This document shows positions 43,629 to 51,734 of a DNA stretch of 64,000 bases, piece by piece; positions within the stretch are counted from its first letter, which is position 1; every line of letters starts with the position of its first letter. Below the pieces are notes generated by a model that had not been told where the DNA came from, searched no databases, and saw nothing but the letters and a program-made list of their open reading frames with translations. The stretch comes from UBA2387 sp019454665 (GTDB lineage Bacteria; Armatimonadota; Fimbriimonadia; Fimbriimonadales; Fimbriimonadaceae), in the NCBI GenBank assembly GCA_045862995.1, contig BTVX01000006.1, positions 62,001 through 126,000 on the forward strand, written 5' to 3'. Position numbers and translations under genes: made by a program.

Positions 43629-44084
43629 TCAGACGCCTTCGAGCGCCGCGAGCACTTCCTCCGCGTGGCCGTCGGGTTTGACCTTGCGCCAGACCCGACG
43701 CACGACGCCTCCGGCATCCAGCAGGAACGTGGTGCGCTCGACGCCCATGTACTTGCGCCCGTACATGGATTTCTCCACCCAGACGCCGACGGCTTCGCAC
43801 AGCGCCTTCTCGGTATCGGCCAGGAGCGTGTAGGGCAGGCTGAACTTGGTCGCGAACTTGGCGTGCGACTTGACGCCGTCGGGGCTGACGCCGACCACTT
43901 TGGCTCCGACGAACTGCGGGAGCGCATCGCGAAAGCCGCACGCCTCGACCGTGCACCCGCTGGTGTCGTCCTTGGGATAGAAGAACACGACGGTCGGGCT
44001 GCCGAGCAACGCGGCCTTGGTGTGGGTGACGCCGTTCTGGTCGTGGAGTTCGAATTCGGGGAAGGGCTGATTGACGTCCAACAT
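43629..44084 (-). CDS. bcp: Peroxiredoxin, bacterioferritin comigratory protein (BCP/PrxQ) type
   Basis: This enzyme reduces hydrogen peroxide and organic hydroperoxides using thioredoxin. The 151-residue protein has the active site FYPKDDTSGCTVEACGFRD with peroxidatic Cys44 and resolving Cys49, the spacing (CxxxxC) typical of atypical two-cysteine PrxQ/BCP enzymes. KVVGVSPDGVKSHAKFATKF and GVERTTFLLDAGG are also conserved. It is followed on the same strand by a CBS-domain gene upstream, 9 bases away. Confidence 0.94.
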   Translation of the reverse strand: MLDVNQPFPEFELHDQNGVTHTKAALLGSPTVVFFYPKDDTSGCTVEACGFRDALPQFVGAKVVGVSPDGVKSHAKFATKFSLPYTLLADTEKALCEAVGVWVEKSMYGRKYMGVERTTFLLDAGGVVRRVWRKVKPDGHAEEVLAALEGV

Positions 44085-44093
44085 CGTTGAATC

Positions 44094-44486
44094 CTACGGG
44101 TCGAGGTGCACCATCATCGCTTGCATCAGGTCGCACCGCAGCACCACGCCGGCCAGGCGGTTGTTCTCGACGACCGGCAACAGGGTGAGGCCGCTCATGA
44201 GCATCTTGTGGAACGCGTCGCTGACCTCGGCCTCGGGGGACATGGTGACGGGGTCGCGCGTCGCGTAGCGGCTGGCGAGTTCGCGGGCGAGGCTGGTGAC
44301 ATTGCCTCGTTCGAACGCGGCGCGGCTGAGGTCGCCTTCGGTGAGCACGCCCAAGGGCTCCATCTCATCGCCGACCAACACGAGGCCGGGAAACTGATAG
44401 ATGTCCATTTTGTCCACGGCATCGCGAACGGTGCTCGCGGCGTGGAGGGTGGGGATGTGCGCGTGCATCACCTCGCGCAAGGTCAT
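44094..44486 (-). CDS. CBS-domain pair protein
   Basis: The 130-residue protein consists of two CBS motifs (a Bateman module) that usually bind adenosine nucleotides: the first around residues 1-55 (STVRDAVDKMDIYQFPGLVL), the second around 75-130 (VSDAFHKMLMSGLTLLPVVE then LAGVVLRCDLMQA). No enzyme or channel domain is fused. Ligand and partner are unknown. It sits 9 bases upstream of the peroxiredoxin gene and may be cotranscribed with it. Confidence 0.88.
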   Translation of the reverse strand: MTLREVMHAHIPTLHAASTVRDAVDKMDIYQFPGLVLVGDEMEPLGVLTEGDLSRAAFERGNVTSLARELASRYATRDPVTMSPEAEVSDAFHKMLMSGLTLLPVVENNRLAGVVLRCDLMQAMMVHLDP

Positions 44487-44511
44487 GGCGTCAGTTTACT
44501 TCAGGCTCGAC

Positions 44512-45000
44512 TCAGCCCTCGGCGGTGGCCAAGATGTCATCGGAGACGAAGATCGGTGCGCCGCACCGGACGGCCAGCGCCACCGCATCGGAAGGCCGGG
44601 CGTCAATCTCCAGTTCGGCCCCGCCCTGCTCGAAGATCATTCGGGCGTAGAAGATGCCGTTCCAAAGGTCGTCTATGACGACGCGGGCCAATCGGCCGCC
44701 CAGACGTTCGACGACGGTGTTCAACAAGTCGTGAGTCATGGGGCGGTCCGCCCGGGCGCCATCCAGCGGAAGGCTGATGGCCGTCGCTTCGAACGGGCCG
44801 ATGAGGATGGGCAACCTTCGCCCGCCCTCGCTCAACACGACGAACCGGGTGATCGAACCGTCGCTCTCGGCGGCGAACACGCCGTCAACGCGCACCTGCA
44901 ACAAGTCGCCGCCGCGCACTTCGTAATCGCCCGCCAGGTCTTTCGGGAAGAAAGCCGGAGGCTCGCTCAGGTTTTCGGGGCCGTCGTGTTCTTCCGCCAT
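44512..45000 (-). CDS. Bifunctional-nuclease (BFN/DUF151) domain protein
   Basis: The 162-residue protein carries the BFN domain (about 30-150): RFVVLSEGGRRLPILIGPFE, ATAISLPLDG, RPMTHDLLNTVVERLGG, and NGIFYARMIFEQGG, then AELEIDARPSDAVALAVRCG, the most conserved block. Family members are found widely in bacteria and plants, and the nuclease activity reported for a plant member has not been shown for most bacterial ones. ATG 45000 is used; an upstream TTG would add three residues. Confidence 0.88.
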   Translation of the reverse strand: MAEEHDGPENLSEPPAFFPKDLAGDYEVRGGDLLQVRVDGVFAAESDGSITRFVVLSEGGRRLPILIGPFEATAISLPLDGARADRPMTHDLLNTVVERLGGRLARVVIDDLWNGIFYARMIFEQGGAELEIDARPSDAVALAVRCGAPIFVSDDILATAEG

Positions 45001-45018
45001 GGAAACCAAGATACCGAA

Positions 45019-45465
45019 TCAGTGCCCGCGCGCCAAGAGGGCGTCCAGTTGCACGTTCGTGGCCCGGATGCGCGCACTCAGAATGCGGGCGATGTTCCTA
45101 TAGACGACCATCGCGACCGAAGGGTTTGCATCGAGCAACCGGCGCAGGTCGGCGGCGGGAAGGCGGGCGACGCGCGTCTGTCCCACGCTGTTGACCGTCG
45201 CGGAGCGGGGCGCATCGTCCACGAGCGAAATCTCGCCCAACAGACTTCCTTCGCCCAACTCGGCGATCGTCTCGCCGGAAAACGACTTGATCTTGACGGA
45301 GCCCTCGAGCACGATGAACAGATCGGAGTTTCGGTCGAATTGCCGCACGATGGTGGCACCGCCTTCGAACACGAGTTCCTCGGCGGTTCGCCAAATGCTC
45401 TCGACGACGTCGTCAGGCAGGTCCTTGACGAGATAGCTGGAGAAGATGGCTTGTCGGATGTTCAT
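45019..45465 (-). CDS. Cyclic nucleotide-binding domain protein (stand-alone, second copy)
   Basis: This 148-residue protein is again just one CAP-type beta-roll: DLFIVLEGSVKIKSFSG, then the phosphate-binding cassette LLGEISLVDDAPRSATVNS, and a C-helix VYRNIARILSARIRAT. It resembles the protein encoded at 25109-25588, including the GE-x-x-L-x-DD-x-PRSA cassette and the R-x-L-S-A-R-L/I helix. No effector domain is present. It starts 39 bases after the PEP-CTERM protease gene ends and precedes the BFN-domain gene. Confidence 0.85.
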   Translation of the reverse strand: MNIRQAIFSSYLVKDLPDDVVESIWRTAEELVFEGGATIVRQFDRNSDLFIVLEGSVKIKSFSGETIAELGEGSLLGEISLVDDAPRSATVNSVGQTRVARLPAADLRRLLDANPSVAMVVYRNIARILSARIRATNVQLDALLARGH

Positions 45466-45503
45466 CTGTCCATTGTGGCCCGAGAGCTCCGTCTCGGCGT
45501 TGA

Positions 45504-46592
45504 CTAGGAGGCCTTTGGCTGTCGTTTGCGGCGCAGGAATGCCAGAGCGCCCAGACCGACGACGGCGAGCGAGCTCGGCTCGGGAACGGTGGCGTCAATC
45601 CACGCGGCATGCTGCGTCGCATCCACCAGAACCGACAGGTCGCCATAGCGGCCTTGCGTGCGCCACGCGTCGTCGGCGTAGACGGGGTTCTCGCCCCAGC
45701 TGGTCACACCGATGATCTGCCATTCGCCTTCGAGATTGGCAAACGTCGGTCCCCCGCTGTCTCCCTGACCGGTGCTGCCCTCCATCCAGACTTCCGGCAA
45801 CTCCGCGTCGCCAAAGACGTCGCGGGCGGTGGGCAAACCGCCGAAGCCGGCCGCACTGGTTTGTCCCGTGGGCAAGAACGTGTCCGAAAGGTCAGAGTAG
45901 CTCTGGTTGTAGAGGGAAAACCCGGGATCGTTGGCCAACACGTTGGCCCGGTCGAGCGTGTTCCGGTTGGCGTTCGTGTTGTCGAAATCCGTGACCAAGA
46001 TGCCGCCTTGGGGTCCGTTGCCGTTGAACGGAGTAGCGTACTGGCGGTCAATGCGGTTCATCATGGCCCGCTTGTTGCCGTCGCCGGGGTTCGAAGCGGC
46101 CGTTCCGTCGCCCCAGGCACCGTAGCCGACCGTTACGGAAGTGAGCCCGACGAAGTTGCCGGCAGAAGCGACGCGCGACGGCGTGACGCCCATGATCGGC
46201 GCATCCAGCCTGACGAGCGCGATGTCGGCACCTTGGGTCGGGCCAACGTTGGGGCTGCCGGCCCAAGAAGGATGGAAGAAGATCGAAGTGGAGCTGAACG
46301 AGCTTTGGAGCGCTCCGATGTTGAACGTCCCCGTCACGCCTCCGGCTGTGCTGAAGTTGTGGCCCGCCGTAAGCACCCAGTTCGGGGCGATCAGCGTTCC
46401 GGTCGCCGAGAACGAATTGCCGCCCTCGGAATAGTCGAACGAGCCGACCGAGGCGAAAGGCGATTGTTGAGAGAGCCTCTGGTAGTGGGCATCGCTGACG
46501 CCGAAGGACCCGTCGAGAGAGAGGATCGCGCTGGACGACCCTGCCATGCCGATAGACGCCGCCATCAAGGCGGCCAACTTGAGTGACTTCAT
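45504..46592 (-). CDS. Trypsin-like serine protease with PEP-CTERM anchor
   Basis: This exported 362-residue protease has signal peptide MKSLKLAALMAASIGMAGSS, a chymotrypsin-fold domain with catalytic triad His78 (VLTAGHNF), Asp123 (GADIALVRL) and Ser279 (GQGDSGGPTF), and a C-terminal PEP-CTERM sorting signal (VPEPSSLAVVGLGALAFL then RRKRQ). It would be delivered to the outer surface by exosortase. The spacing between Asp and Ser is long because of an Asn-rich insertion. ATG 46592 gives a normal signal peptide; the longer frame would add 23 unlikely residues. Confidence 0.9.
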   Translation of the reverse strand: MKSLKLAALMAASIGMAGSSSAILSLDGSFGVSDAHYQRLSQQSPFASVGSFDYSEGGNSFSATGTLIAPNWVLTAGHNFSTAGGVTGTFNIGALQSSFSSTSIFFHPSWAGSPNVGPTQGADIALVRLDAPIMGVTPSRVASAGNFVGLTSVTVGYGAWGDGTAASNPGDGNKRAMMNRIDRQYATPFNGNGPQGGILVTDFDNTNANRNTLDRANVLANDPGFSLYNQSYSDLSDTFLPTGQTSAAGFGGLPTARDVFGDAELPEVWMEGSTGQGDSGGPTFANLEGEWQIIGVTSWGENPVYADDAWRTQGRYGDLSVLVDATQHAAWIDATVPEPSSLAVVGLGALAFLRRKRQPKAS

Positions 46593-46670
46593 AAGCAACC
46601 AACCACGGGCGGGAACCAACCGCCCCCGCGAAGTATCGCACGGTCTATCGGCGAGTTTCAAGCACCTTCG

Positions 46671-47960
46671 CTAACTTTGCGGACTGAACGAGACGCTCGA
46701 GTAGTTCTTCTTGCCGTCGGAGACCCGCTTGGGTTCGCCGCCGGTGCGCGCGATCGTGTAGATCGAACGCGCTCCGTCTCGCATCAGGAACACGATTGTG
46801 TTGCCGTCGGGATGCCACGAGGGCGATGACACCGGGCCCTGGAGCAGACCTGTGCCCGATGCGCCCGACGCTTCGGCGAGATCCATCAGAATCAGGCCGC
46901 CCGGGGCGAAGAGGCCGTTCTCGTCGGTCGTGCCCAAAACGGCGGCGATCCGGGTGCCATCGGGTGACACGGCCGGCTCGCGAAAGATCGTCTGGTCGTC
47001 CGGAGTGGCGGCCATGACGACCATGCCGGGAGCCGAAGGCGAGAAGCGATTGGGCGTTTTGGTGGGATCGTCGGGGTCCACGAAGCCGACCACGTTTCGG
47101 AACGGTCGCACGATCTCGCCCTTCTCGTTGACGAACGCCTCGGGCGGGTTGGCCGGATCGGGGAAGTCGAATCCCTCGACGCTGAACACGATGGCGCCTG
47201 TCTTGGGGTTCACATCGAAATCCACACGTTCGCCGGCGATGATGGCGTGCGGCAGCGAGTAATAGCCCACCTGCTCGGGTGTGGCGTCTTCTGGGATGAC
47301 CTGACTCTGGACAATGAGCACCTGGCCACCTTCGGCGCGTTGCATGACGGCGGCGATCCAGCGGCGATCCTTGCCCCACTTGGCAGCCTTGAACGATTGG
47401 CCGAACCGCTCGTAAAGCTGGTCGAACTGACCGACCGAGCCGCCATCCTCGCTTCTGCCGACTTCGCGGCCCATGGGTGGCAGCAGTTGGCGCGTGCTGC
47501 CCTCCTTCGGGTCGAACTGCAAGACCCGGCCTCCGGCGGTGATCAGGCCCAAATCTTCGCTTCCGGTCAGCTCGGTCGTTCCAAAAAAGGGGGTGCCCTT
47601 GCTGCGCGAATCGAGCGTCCGGCGGCGCACTTCGTCGCGCGCCAGATTCCACCGAAAGATGTGGAACGTGTCGTCCTCGCGATCGGCCACGAAGAACACG
47701 CGGTCGCCCTTCTTGTTCCACACGGCGTCGCGCTCTTGGAACTTGGGCTGGTAGCCCGGCGATCGGCGTTCGTTGCCGTCGGCATCGAACACCACGGCCT
47801 GCGATCCTTCGTCGGTCTCTTCGACGGCGACGATCCAACCCGGAGTCGCGATCGTGCCGGGGTCGAAGTCGCTGACCTTTTGGATCATGTTGTAGCCGAT
47901 GAACAGCGCGCCGAAGAGGACGACGGCGATCGCGGAGCGGATGGCGAGTTTCTTGTTCAT
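46671..47960 (-). CDS. Membrane-anchored beta-propeller (TolB/WD40-like) protein
   Basis: The protein has 429 residues with one N-terminal transmembrane helix (AIAVVLFGALFIGYNM, about 9-24). The rest is made of strands repeating the TolB-type pattern, for example SPGYQPKFQERDAVWNKKGD, REPAVSPDGTRIAAVLG, SSPSWHPDGNTIVFLMRDG and KNYSSVSFSPQS. Such propellers bind proteins or carbohydrates in the periplasm. No ligand can be named. The ATG overlaps the fmt stop (ATGA), so it is the last gene of a def-fmt-propeller operon. Confidence 0.8.
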   Translation of the reverse strand: MNKKLAIRSAIAVVLFGALFIGYNMIQKVSDFDPGTIATPGWIVAVEETDEGSQAVVFDADGNERRSPGYQPKFQERDAVWNKKGDRVFFVADREDDTFHIFRWNLARDEVRRRTLDSRSKGTPFFGTTELTGSEDLGLITAGGRVLQFDPKEGSTRQLLPPMGREVGRSEDGGSVGQFDQLYERFGQSFKAAKWGKDRRWIAAVMQRAEGGQVLIVQSQVIPEDATPEQVGYYSLPHAIIAGERVDFDVNPKTGAIVFSVEGFDFPDPANPPEAFVNEKGEIVRPFRNVVGFVDPDDPTKTPNRFSPSAPGMVVMAATPDDQTIFREPAVSPDGTRIAAVLGTTDENGLFAPGGLILMDLAEASGASGTGLLQGPVSSPSWHPDGNTIVFLMRDGARSIYTIARTGGEPKRVSDGKKNYSSVSFSPQS

Positions 47961-48886
47961 GCGGTGCGCTCGTGTGGAACCAGAGTCATACCCCGCGCCA
48001 AGCGGGCTCCGTTGGCGAAATCCCTTCCGGACATGCGCTTTTTGCCCTCGGGTTGCACGGTTCGCAACTCCAAAGAGCCCGAAGCGCATGCGAGAAGAGG
48101 AACGGGATCGAGGGCGAGCAAGGTTCCCGCCGTGCCGCTCGCGGGGTTCAAACGGGCTTCGGAAAGCCGGACGTGGCCAACCACCGTCTCCAAGAACGCC
48201 CCCGGGCCGGGGGTGAATGCGCGGAAACGATCGTATTCCCTTGGTGCGGGGTTGAGGACGACTATTCGGGCCTCCTCCTTGGCGATCTTCGGGGCGTAGG
48301 TGGCCTGTTCGTGGTCTTGCGGAACACGTGGATAGTCGCCGGCGGCGATGCGCGGCATCCAGGCTTCGGCGAGGTCGGCGGCCAATTCGGCCAAGCGAAC
48401 GAAGAGTTCGCCCGCCGTCTCGTCGGGGCCGATGGGCGTGGCGACGGTCGCAATCGCGTCTCCGGTGTCCATGCCCTTGTCCATCTGCATCAACGTGACG
48501 CCCGTCTCGGATTCGCCCTCGAAGATGGCGCGTTGGATCGGCGCCGCGCCACGGTACTTGGGGAGCAAGGACCCGTGCAGGTTGATGCCACCCCGTTTGG
48601 CCGCGTTCAGCAGCCGCTCCGGCATGATCTGGCCGTACGCTGCGACCACCAGAGCATCGGCCTCGAGCGCGGCGACATGCTCGATGAAGCCCGGCTCGCG
48701 GCACCGCTCGGGGGTCTCGCACGGCAGGGCCAATTCGGCGGCCGCAGCCTTGACCGGCGAGGGATGGAGTTGCATCTTGCGCCCCGAGGGGCGATCGGGC
48801 TGCGCCACGACCAGCGAGACGTGCGGCGCCAGGCGGCGCAATGCCGGCACCGCGAAGTCGGCCGTCCCGAAGAAGACCAGTTTCAT
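47957..48886 (-). CDS. fmt: Methionyl-tRNA formyltransferase
   Basis: Fmt formylates initiator Met-tRNA using 10-formyl-tetrahydrofolate. The 309-residue protein has the usual layout: KLVFFGTADFAVPALRRL at the N-terminus, HPSPVKAAA, the catalytic NLHGSLLPKYRGAAPIQRA with the His and the later Asp in MDTGDAI, and the C-terminal OB-like domain after about residue 200. It is coupled by ATGA to def upstream and to the propeller gene downstream. Confidence 0.97.
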   Translation of the reverse strand: MKLVFFGTADFAVPALRRLAPHVSLVVAQPDRPSGRKMQLHPSPVKAAAAELALPCETPERCREPGFIEHVAALEADALVVAAYGQIMPERLLNAAKRGGINLHGSLLPKYRGAAPIQRAIFEGESETGVTLMQMDKGMDTGDAIATVATPIGPDETAGELFVRLAELAADLAEAWMPRIAAGDYPRVPQDHEQATYAPKIAKEEARIVVLNPAPREYDRFRAFTPGPGAFLETVVGHVRLSEARLNPASGTAGTLLALDPVPLLACASGSLELRTVQPEGKKRMSGRDFANGARLARGMTLVPHERTA

Positions 48887-49413
48887 TCGTCGTCTTCGCC
48901 GTTCGGGTCTTGCCAGAACAGCGTGGTGGGATCCACCTTGTCAATGAACAGAATGCCGTCGAGGTGGTCCACTTCGTGTTGGATGACTCGGGCGGGGAGG
49001 CCTTCCATTTCGTATTCGACGCCCCGTCCGTTGCGGTCGTAAGCGCGCACGACCACGCGCTTGGCCCGCTTGACGTCGCCATACAGGCCGGGGATCGAGA
49101 GGCAGCCCTCCTGGCCGATCTGCTCGCCCGTGGCTTCGACGATCTCGGGGTTGATGAGCGGAATCGCCTTCGACCCGCCGGGCGCGATGATGACGATGCG
49201 CTCGAGAACGCCGATTTGCGGGGCGGCGAGTCCCTGACCGTTGGCGGCCTTCATGATGCGCACCATGTCGTTGATCAGGTGCTGGTGCCGCTTCGCGACC
49301 TTGGTCACCGGCTTGGCTGTCAGCCGGAGGACGGGGTCAGGCACTTTGTAGACCGGCCGCTCCGCATCGCGGACGTACAGCGGCTTGTACTCTTCAGGCA
49401 CAACGACGTCCAT
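48883..49413 (-). CDS. def: Peptide deformylase
   Basis: Def removes the formyl group from nascent proteins, using a bound metal ion (usually Fe2+ or Zn2+). The 176-residue protein has all three motifs: GLAAPQIGV, EGCLSIPG with metal ligand Cys104, and QHEVDHLDG with His146, catalytic Glu147 and His150. It overlaps fmt by 4 bases, the widespread def-fmt arrangement. It has no signal peptide. Confidence 0.97.
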   Translation of the reverse strand: MDVVVPEEYKPLYVRDAERPVYKVPDPVLRLTAKPVTKVAKRHQHLINDMVRIMKAANGQGLAAPQIGVLERIVIIAPGGSKAIPLINPEIVEATGEQIGQEGCLSIPGLYGDVKRAKRVVVRAYDRNGRGVEYEMEGLPARVIQHEVDHLDGILFIDKVDPTTLFWQDPNGEDDE

Positions 49414-49422
49414 TCGGGGAGA

Positions 49423-50097
49423 TTATGGCAGAGGGGCTGGTTCCGACCCTGGCTCCCTGTCTGCCGCGCCGGGCGGCATGTACTGGCTCGGCCGCCGGAT
49501 GACCGAGCCGTCGGGGCGGCTCAGGGCCTCGGGCAGTAGACACCCTTGGAGCATATGGAGACTGAGCCCCTGCTTCTCAACCAAGAACCCCTCCGAGGCC
49601 AGTCCAAGAATCTCCTTGCAGTGTTTCCGTGTCTTGACTTGGACGTTGACGACTCTAAGGCCCGGCCTGGCCTGAAGGGCGAGCCGCACCGCTCCTGTGA
49701 GATCGGAGTCCGTGGTGAACACGTATGCTGCGTCAATCAGCCCGGCGACCACATCGTGCACCAGATGGGCTCCCAAGTTGACGTCGGTCTCCTTCTCCTC
49801 CTTTGCGAGGTAGACCCCACGGCAGAGTTTGCACTTGCGTTGGGTGCTCTTGAACCGGCCCATGACGACTCTCACTCCTTCCAACTCCAGCGCTGAGACA
49901 TACGCCATATGCCGGGAGTCCTGATCGGGGTCGGCGCCACGAAGTGCCGTGAAGAACTTGGTCAAGACGGGCTGTTCGATTCGAACGATGCGCGATGCGA
50001 CCGCTTTGTAGGAGAGCCACTTGAGATGGTTCTGGCCACTCTCACAGATGGCCCCGTACATGTTGAACCCGTCAATGTACAACCCGGCACGCTTCAT
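49423..50097 (-). CDS. NYN-domain (PIN-like RNase fold) protein
   Basis: NYN proteins are predicted or proven metal-dependent RNases of the PIN-like superfamily. The 224-residue protein has the acidic catalytic pattern spread through GLYIDGFNMYGAI, EKETDVNLGAHLVHD and YVFTTDSDLTGAV, and a Cys pair CKLCRG that could bind zinc. The C-terminal tail is Pro/Arg-rich and probably disordered. Such genes are often mobile and sometimes act in defence or tRNA/mRNA decay; nothing here fixes the role. It has its own strong promoter and a structured leader (features at 50166-50193 and 50107-50150) and is followed after 9 bases by def. Confidence 0.85.
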   Translation of the reverse strand: MKRAGLYIDGFNMYGAICESGQNHLKWLSYKAVASRIVRIEQPVLTKFFTALRGADPDQDSRHMAYVSALELEGVRVVMGRFKSTQRKCKLCRGVYLAKEEKETDVNLGAHLVHDVVAGLIDAAYVFTTDSDLTGAVRLALQARPGLRVVNVQVKTRKHCKEILGLASEGFLVEKQGLSLHMLQGCLLPEALSRPDGSVIRRPSQYMPPGAADREPGSEPAPLP

Positions 50098-50106
50098 AAA
50101 GCAAAT

Positions 50107-50150
50107 CCCGCGGGAACTTGCCCGCGGGGGGGCTCACACGTTACCGCGTG
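50107..50150 (-). promoter_or_regulatory. Two-hairpin leader before the NYN gene
   Basis: In the leader RNA of the NYN gene, CCCGCGGG occurs twice (50107-50114 and 50121-50128) six bases apart, forming a GC-rich stem that ends 9 bases before the start codon. A second stem (CTCACACG with CGCGTGAG, one mismatch) is at 50131-50150. No Shine-Dalgarno is seen between hairpin and ATG; the short T-rich stretch ATTTGCTTT follows the stem. Attenuation or translational control is possible. Confidence 0.55.
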
Positions 50151-50165
50151 AGTGGGGTTGCCCAT

Positions 50166-50193
50166 AGTATACAGGCTCTACAGCAAACGTCAA
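50166..50193 (-). promoter_or_regulatory. Strong sigma-70-like promoter for the NYN gene
   Basis: On the minus strand TTGACG (50193-50188) and TATACT (50171-50166) are 16 bases apart. The predicted start is near 50159, inside the 123-base gap after the TlpA-like gene, so the NYN gene is transcribed on its own. Confidence 0.75.
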
Positions 50194-50220
50194 CCCTTCG
50201 GACGTCGTTCGACCCAAAAA

Positions 50221-50760
50221 CTACCGCGACGCGACCGTCTTGGTCGGCGTCTCGTTCAGGCCCGCTGCGTCCAGAACCTCGAGCAGCGTGGAGTTCGGGT
50301 GCGAGCCGCGCAGCTTGGCCACCACGTTGCCTTCTCGGTCAATGATCACCGCCGACGGATAGCTGACGACATCGAAGAACGTGTGGCCCTCGCCGTTGTG
50401 GTCTAGATAGAACGGCAAATCGTACGGCTGGTCCTCCACGAACGCCTTGACCTTCGCGGGGTCCTCGTTGCTGATCATCATCACCTCGAGGCCCTGATCG
50501 CGATGCGAGCGGTACAACTCGTCCAGCGCCGGCATCCCGCCGACGCAGTAGGTGCACCACGTCGCCCAAAACTCGACGAGCACCACCTTGCCCTTGAGCG
50601 AGGACAGGCTCTTGAGCTCGCCATCCATGCCCTTCACTTCAAAGACCGGGGCCTTGGTCCGAGGGGCGGTGCGCAAGGCCTCGACCGGGTCCTCGGCCTT
50701 GCACCCCGCCAAGACGGCCAACACCGGCACCAAGAGACAGCAACGCAGAAGACGGGTCAT
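50221..50760 (-). CDS. TlpA-like thioredoxin-fold lipoprotein
   Basis: This is a periplasmic, lipid-anchored thiol-disulfide oxidoreductase of 179 residues. Signal and lipobox are MTRLLRCCLLVPVLAVLAGC (Cys20). The thioredoxin-like domain has VLVEFWATWCTYCVGGMPAL with redox Cys69 and Cys72 (CTYC), then LPFYLDHNGEGHTFF and the cis-Pro segment SYPSAVIIDREG. This matches the TlpA/ResA group that reduces apocytochromes or other periplasmic thiols. Multiheme cytochrome genes lie about 10 kb away, which gives it a plausible job. Confidence 0.9.
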   Translation of the reverse strand: MTRLLRCCLLVPVLAVLAGCKAEDPVEALRTAPRTKAPVFEVKGMDGELKSLSSLKGKVVLVEFWATWCTYCVGGMPALDELYRSHRDQGLEVMMISNEDPAKVKAFVEDQPYDLPFYLDHNGEGHTFFDVVSYPSAVIIDREGNVVAKLRGSHPNSTLLEVLDAAGLNETPTKTVASR

Positions 50761-50858
50761 GACCCGGAATTGTAGCCGACCCTCGCGAAAAGCGCTCCAA
50801 GAGCAGGACGGCAACGGACGGGCGGTTGACAAAATGTAGACATGCGTCTGTGCCTCTG

Positions 50859-51731
50859 ATGATGAACGCACCGATGCACGCGCCCGCCGAGGGGCGCACC
50901 AAAGCGCTGAGGCGACGGGCGGCGGCGCTTGGCCCCGGCTACCGGGGCCTCCGGCGGCACGCCCCGAACGAGGAACTCGCCAGCCTGGCCCGCGAACTCG
51001 AATCCGCAGGCGAAACCGTTCCCCGCTATCTGATCGCCCCGACCCGATGGGTGGATCGGCGATCCAAGCTCTTCGAGGCCGCCGAATACCCCGACAAAGG
51101 GGTCACGGTCTCGCCGGAGGACTTGGAGCGCATCGCCGCCAACTTCGACCTGCCCGTGCCCGTGATGATCGAGCACGCCCAATCTCCGTTCGAGATCGGC
51201 TACCTGACGCAGGTGGAGGCTCTCGGCGACGAGCTGTTCGGCACCATCGCCCTGAGCGCCGAAGCCGATGCCCTCGTCGAGCGATCCGACGCGCGGCGGC
51301 TGTCCATCGCCCTCGACCAAGGTCTCGACCGCATTCGCGAGGTGAGCATCGTGCGGCATCCCCGCGTGCCTACGGCCCAGATGTTCGCGTTCTCGGTGGA
51401 CTTGCCCGAGGCCGAGCCTCGGCCTGCCGCCGTTTCGTTCGCGACGTTCGTCCGCGAAGGTCGGATCACGCCGGCGCAGGCTCGGTTGGCCGAGTCGCTG
51501 GCCCAAAGCGCGGGGCCGGTCGGGATCGCCGGCGAGATTCACCCGCTGAGCGAGTGGCTGACGCGACTGTTCGCGATGCAGCCCGTCGCCGCGATCTTCC
51601 ACGAACACGCGACCGCAGCCGCCGCCGAAGACGCCTCCAACCACCTGCTGATGCCCGAGGAAGCCGCGTTCTACCGCAAGCACTTCCCCGACATCAGCCT
51701 CGACGCCATCGCCGCAAGGAAGACCCGCTAA
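50859..51731 (+). CDS. Phage-type prohead protease/scaffold-like protein
   Basis: This 290-residue protein has the pattern of HK97/Mu-I type head maturation proteases: strands around VPRYLIAPTRWVDRRSKLF, then EYPDKGVTVSPEDLERIAAN, MIEHAQSPFEIGYLTQV with likely catalytic His106, LFGTIALSAEADALV, ARRLSIALDQGLDRI with likely Ser149, and IREVSIVRHPRVPTAQMF, where the V-S-x-V-x-x-P-R-V-P pattern is diagnostic. The C-terminal half (after about 200) resembles a scaffold extension. The start is ATG 50859 or 50862, with no clear Shine-Dalgarno. A TTGACA (50826-50831) lies upstream without a good -10. It is the first of five same-strand head genes. Confidence 0.72.
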   Translation: MMNAPMHAPAEGRTKALRRRAAALGPGYRGLRRHAPNEELASLARELESAGETVPRYLIAPTRWVDRRSKLFEAAEYPDKGVTVSPEDLERIAANFDLPVPVMIEHAQSPFEIGYLTQVEALGDELFGTIALSAEADALVERSDARRLSIALDQGLDRIREVSIVRHPRVPTAQMFAFSVDLPEAEPRPAAVSFATFVREGRITPAQARLAESLAQSAGPVGIAGEIHPLSEWLTRLFAMQPVAAIFHEHATAAAAEDASNHLLMPEEAAFYRKHFPDISLDAIAARKTR

Positions 51732-51734
51732 CCC

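Noticed and set aside
50107..50150. CRISPR-like repeat
   Set aside because: The CCCGCGGG palindrome occurs only twice, six bases apart, with no spacer-sized intervals; it is better explained as a leader hairpin.
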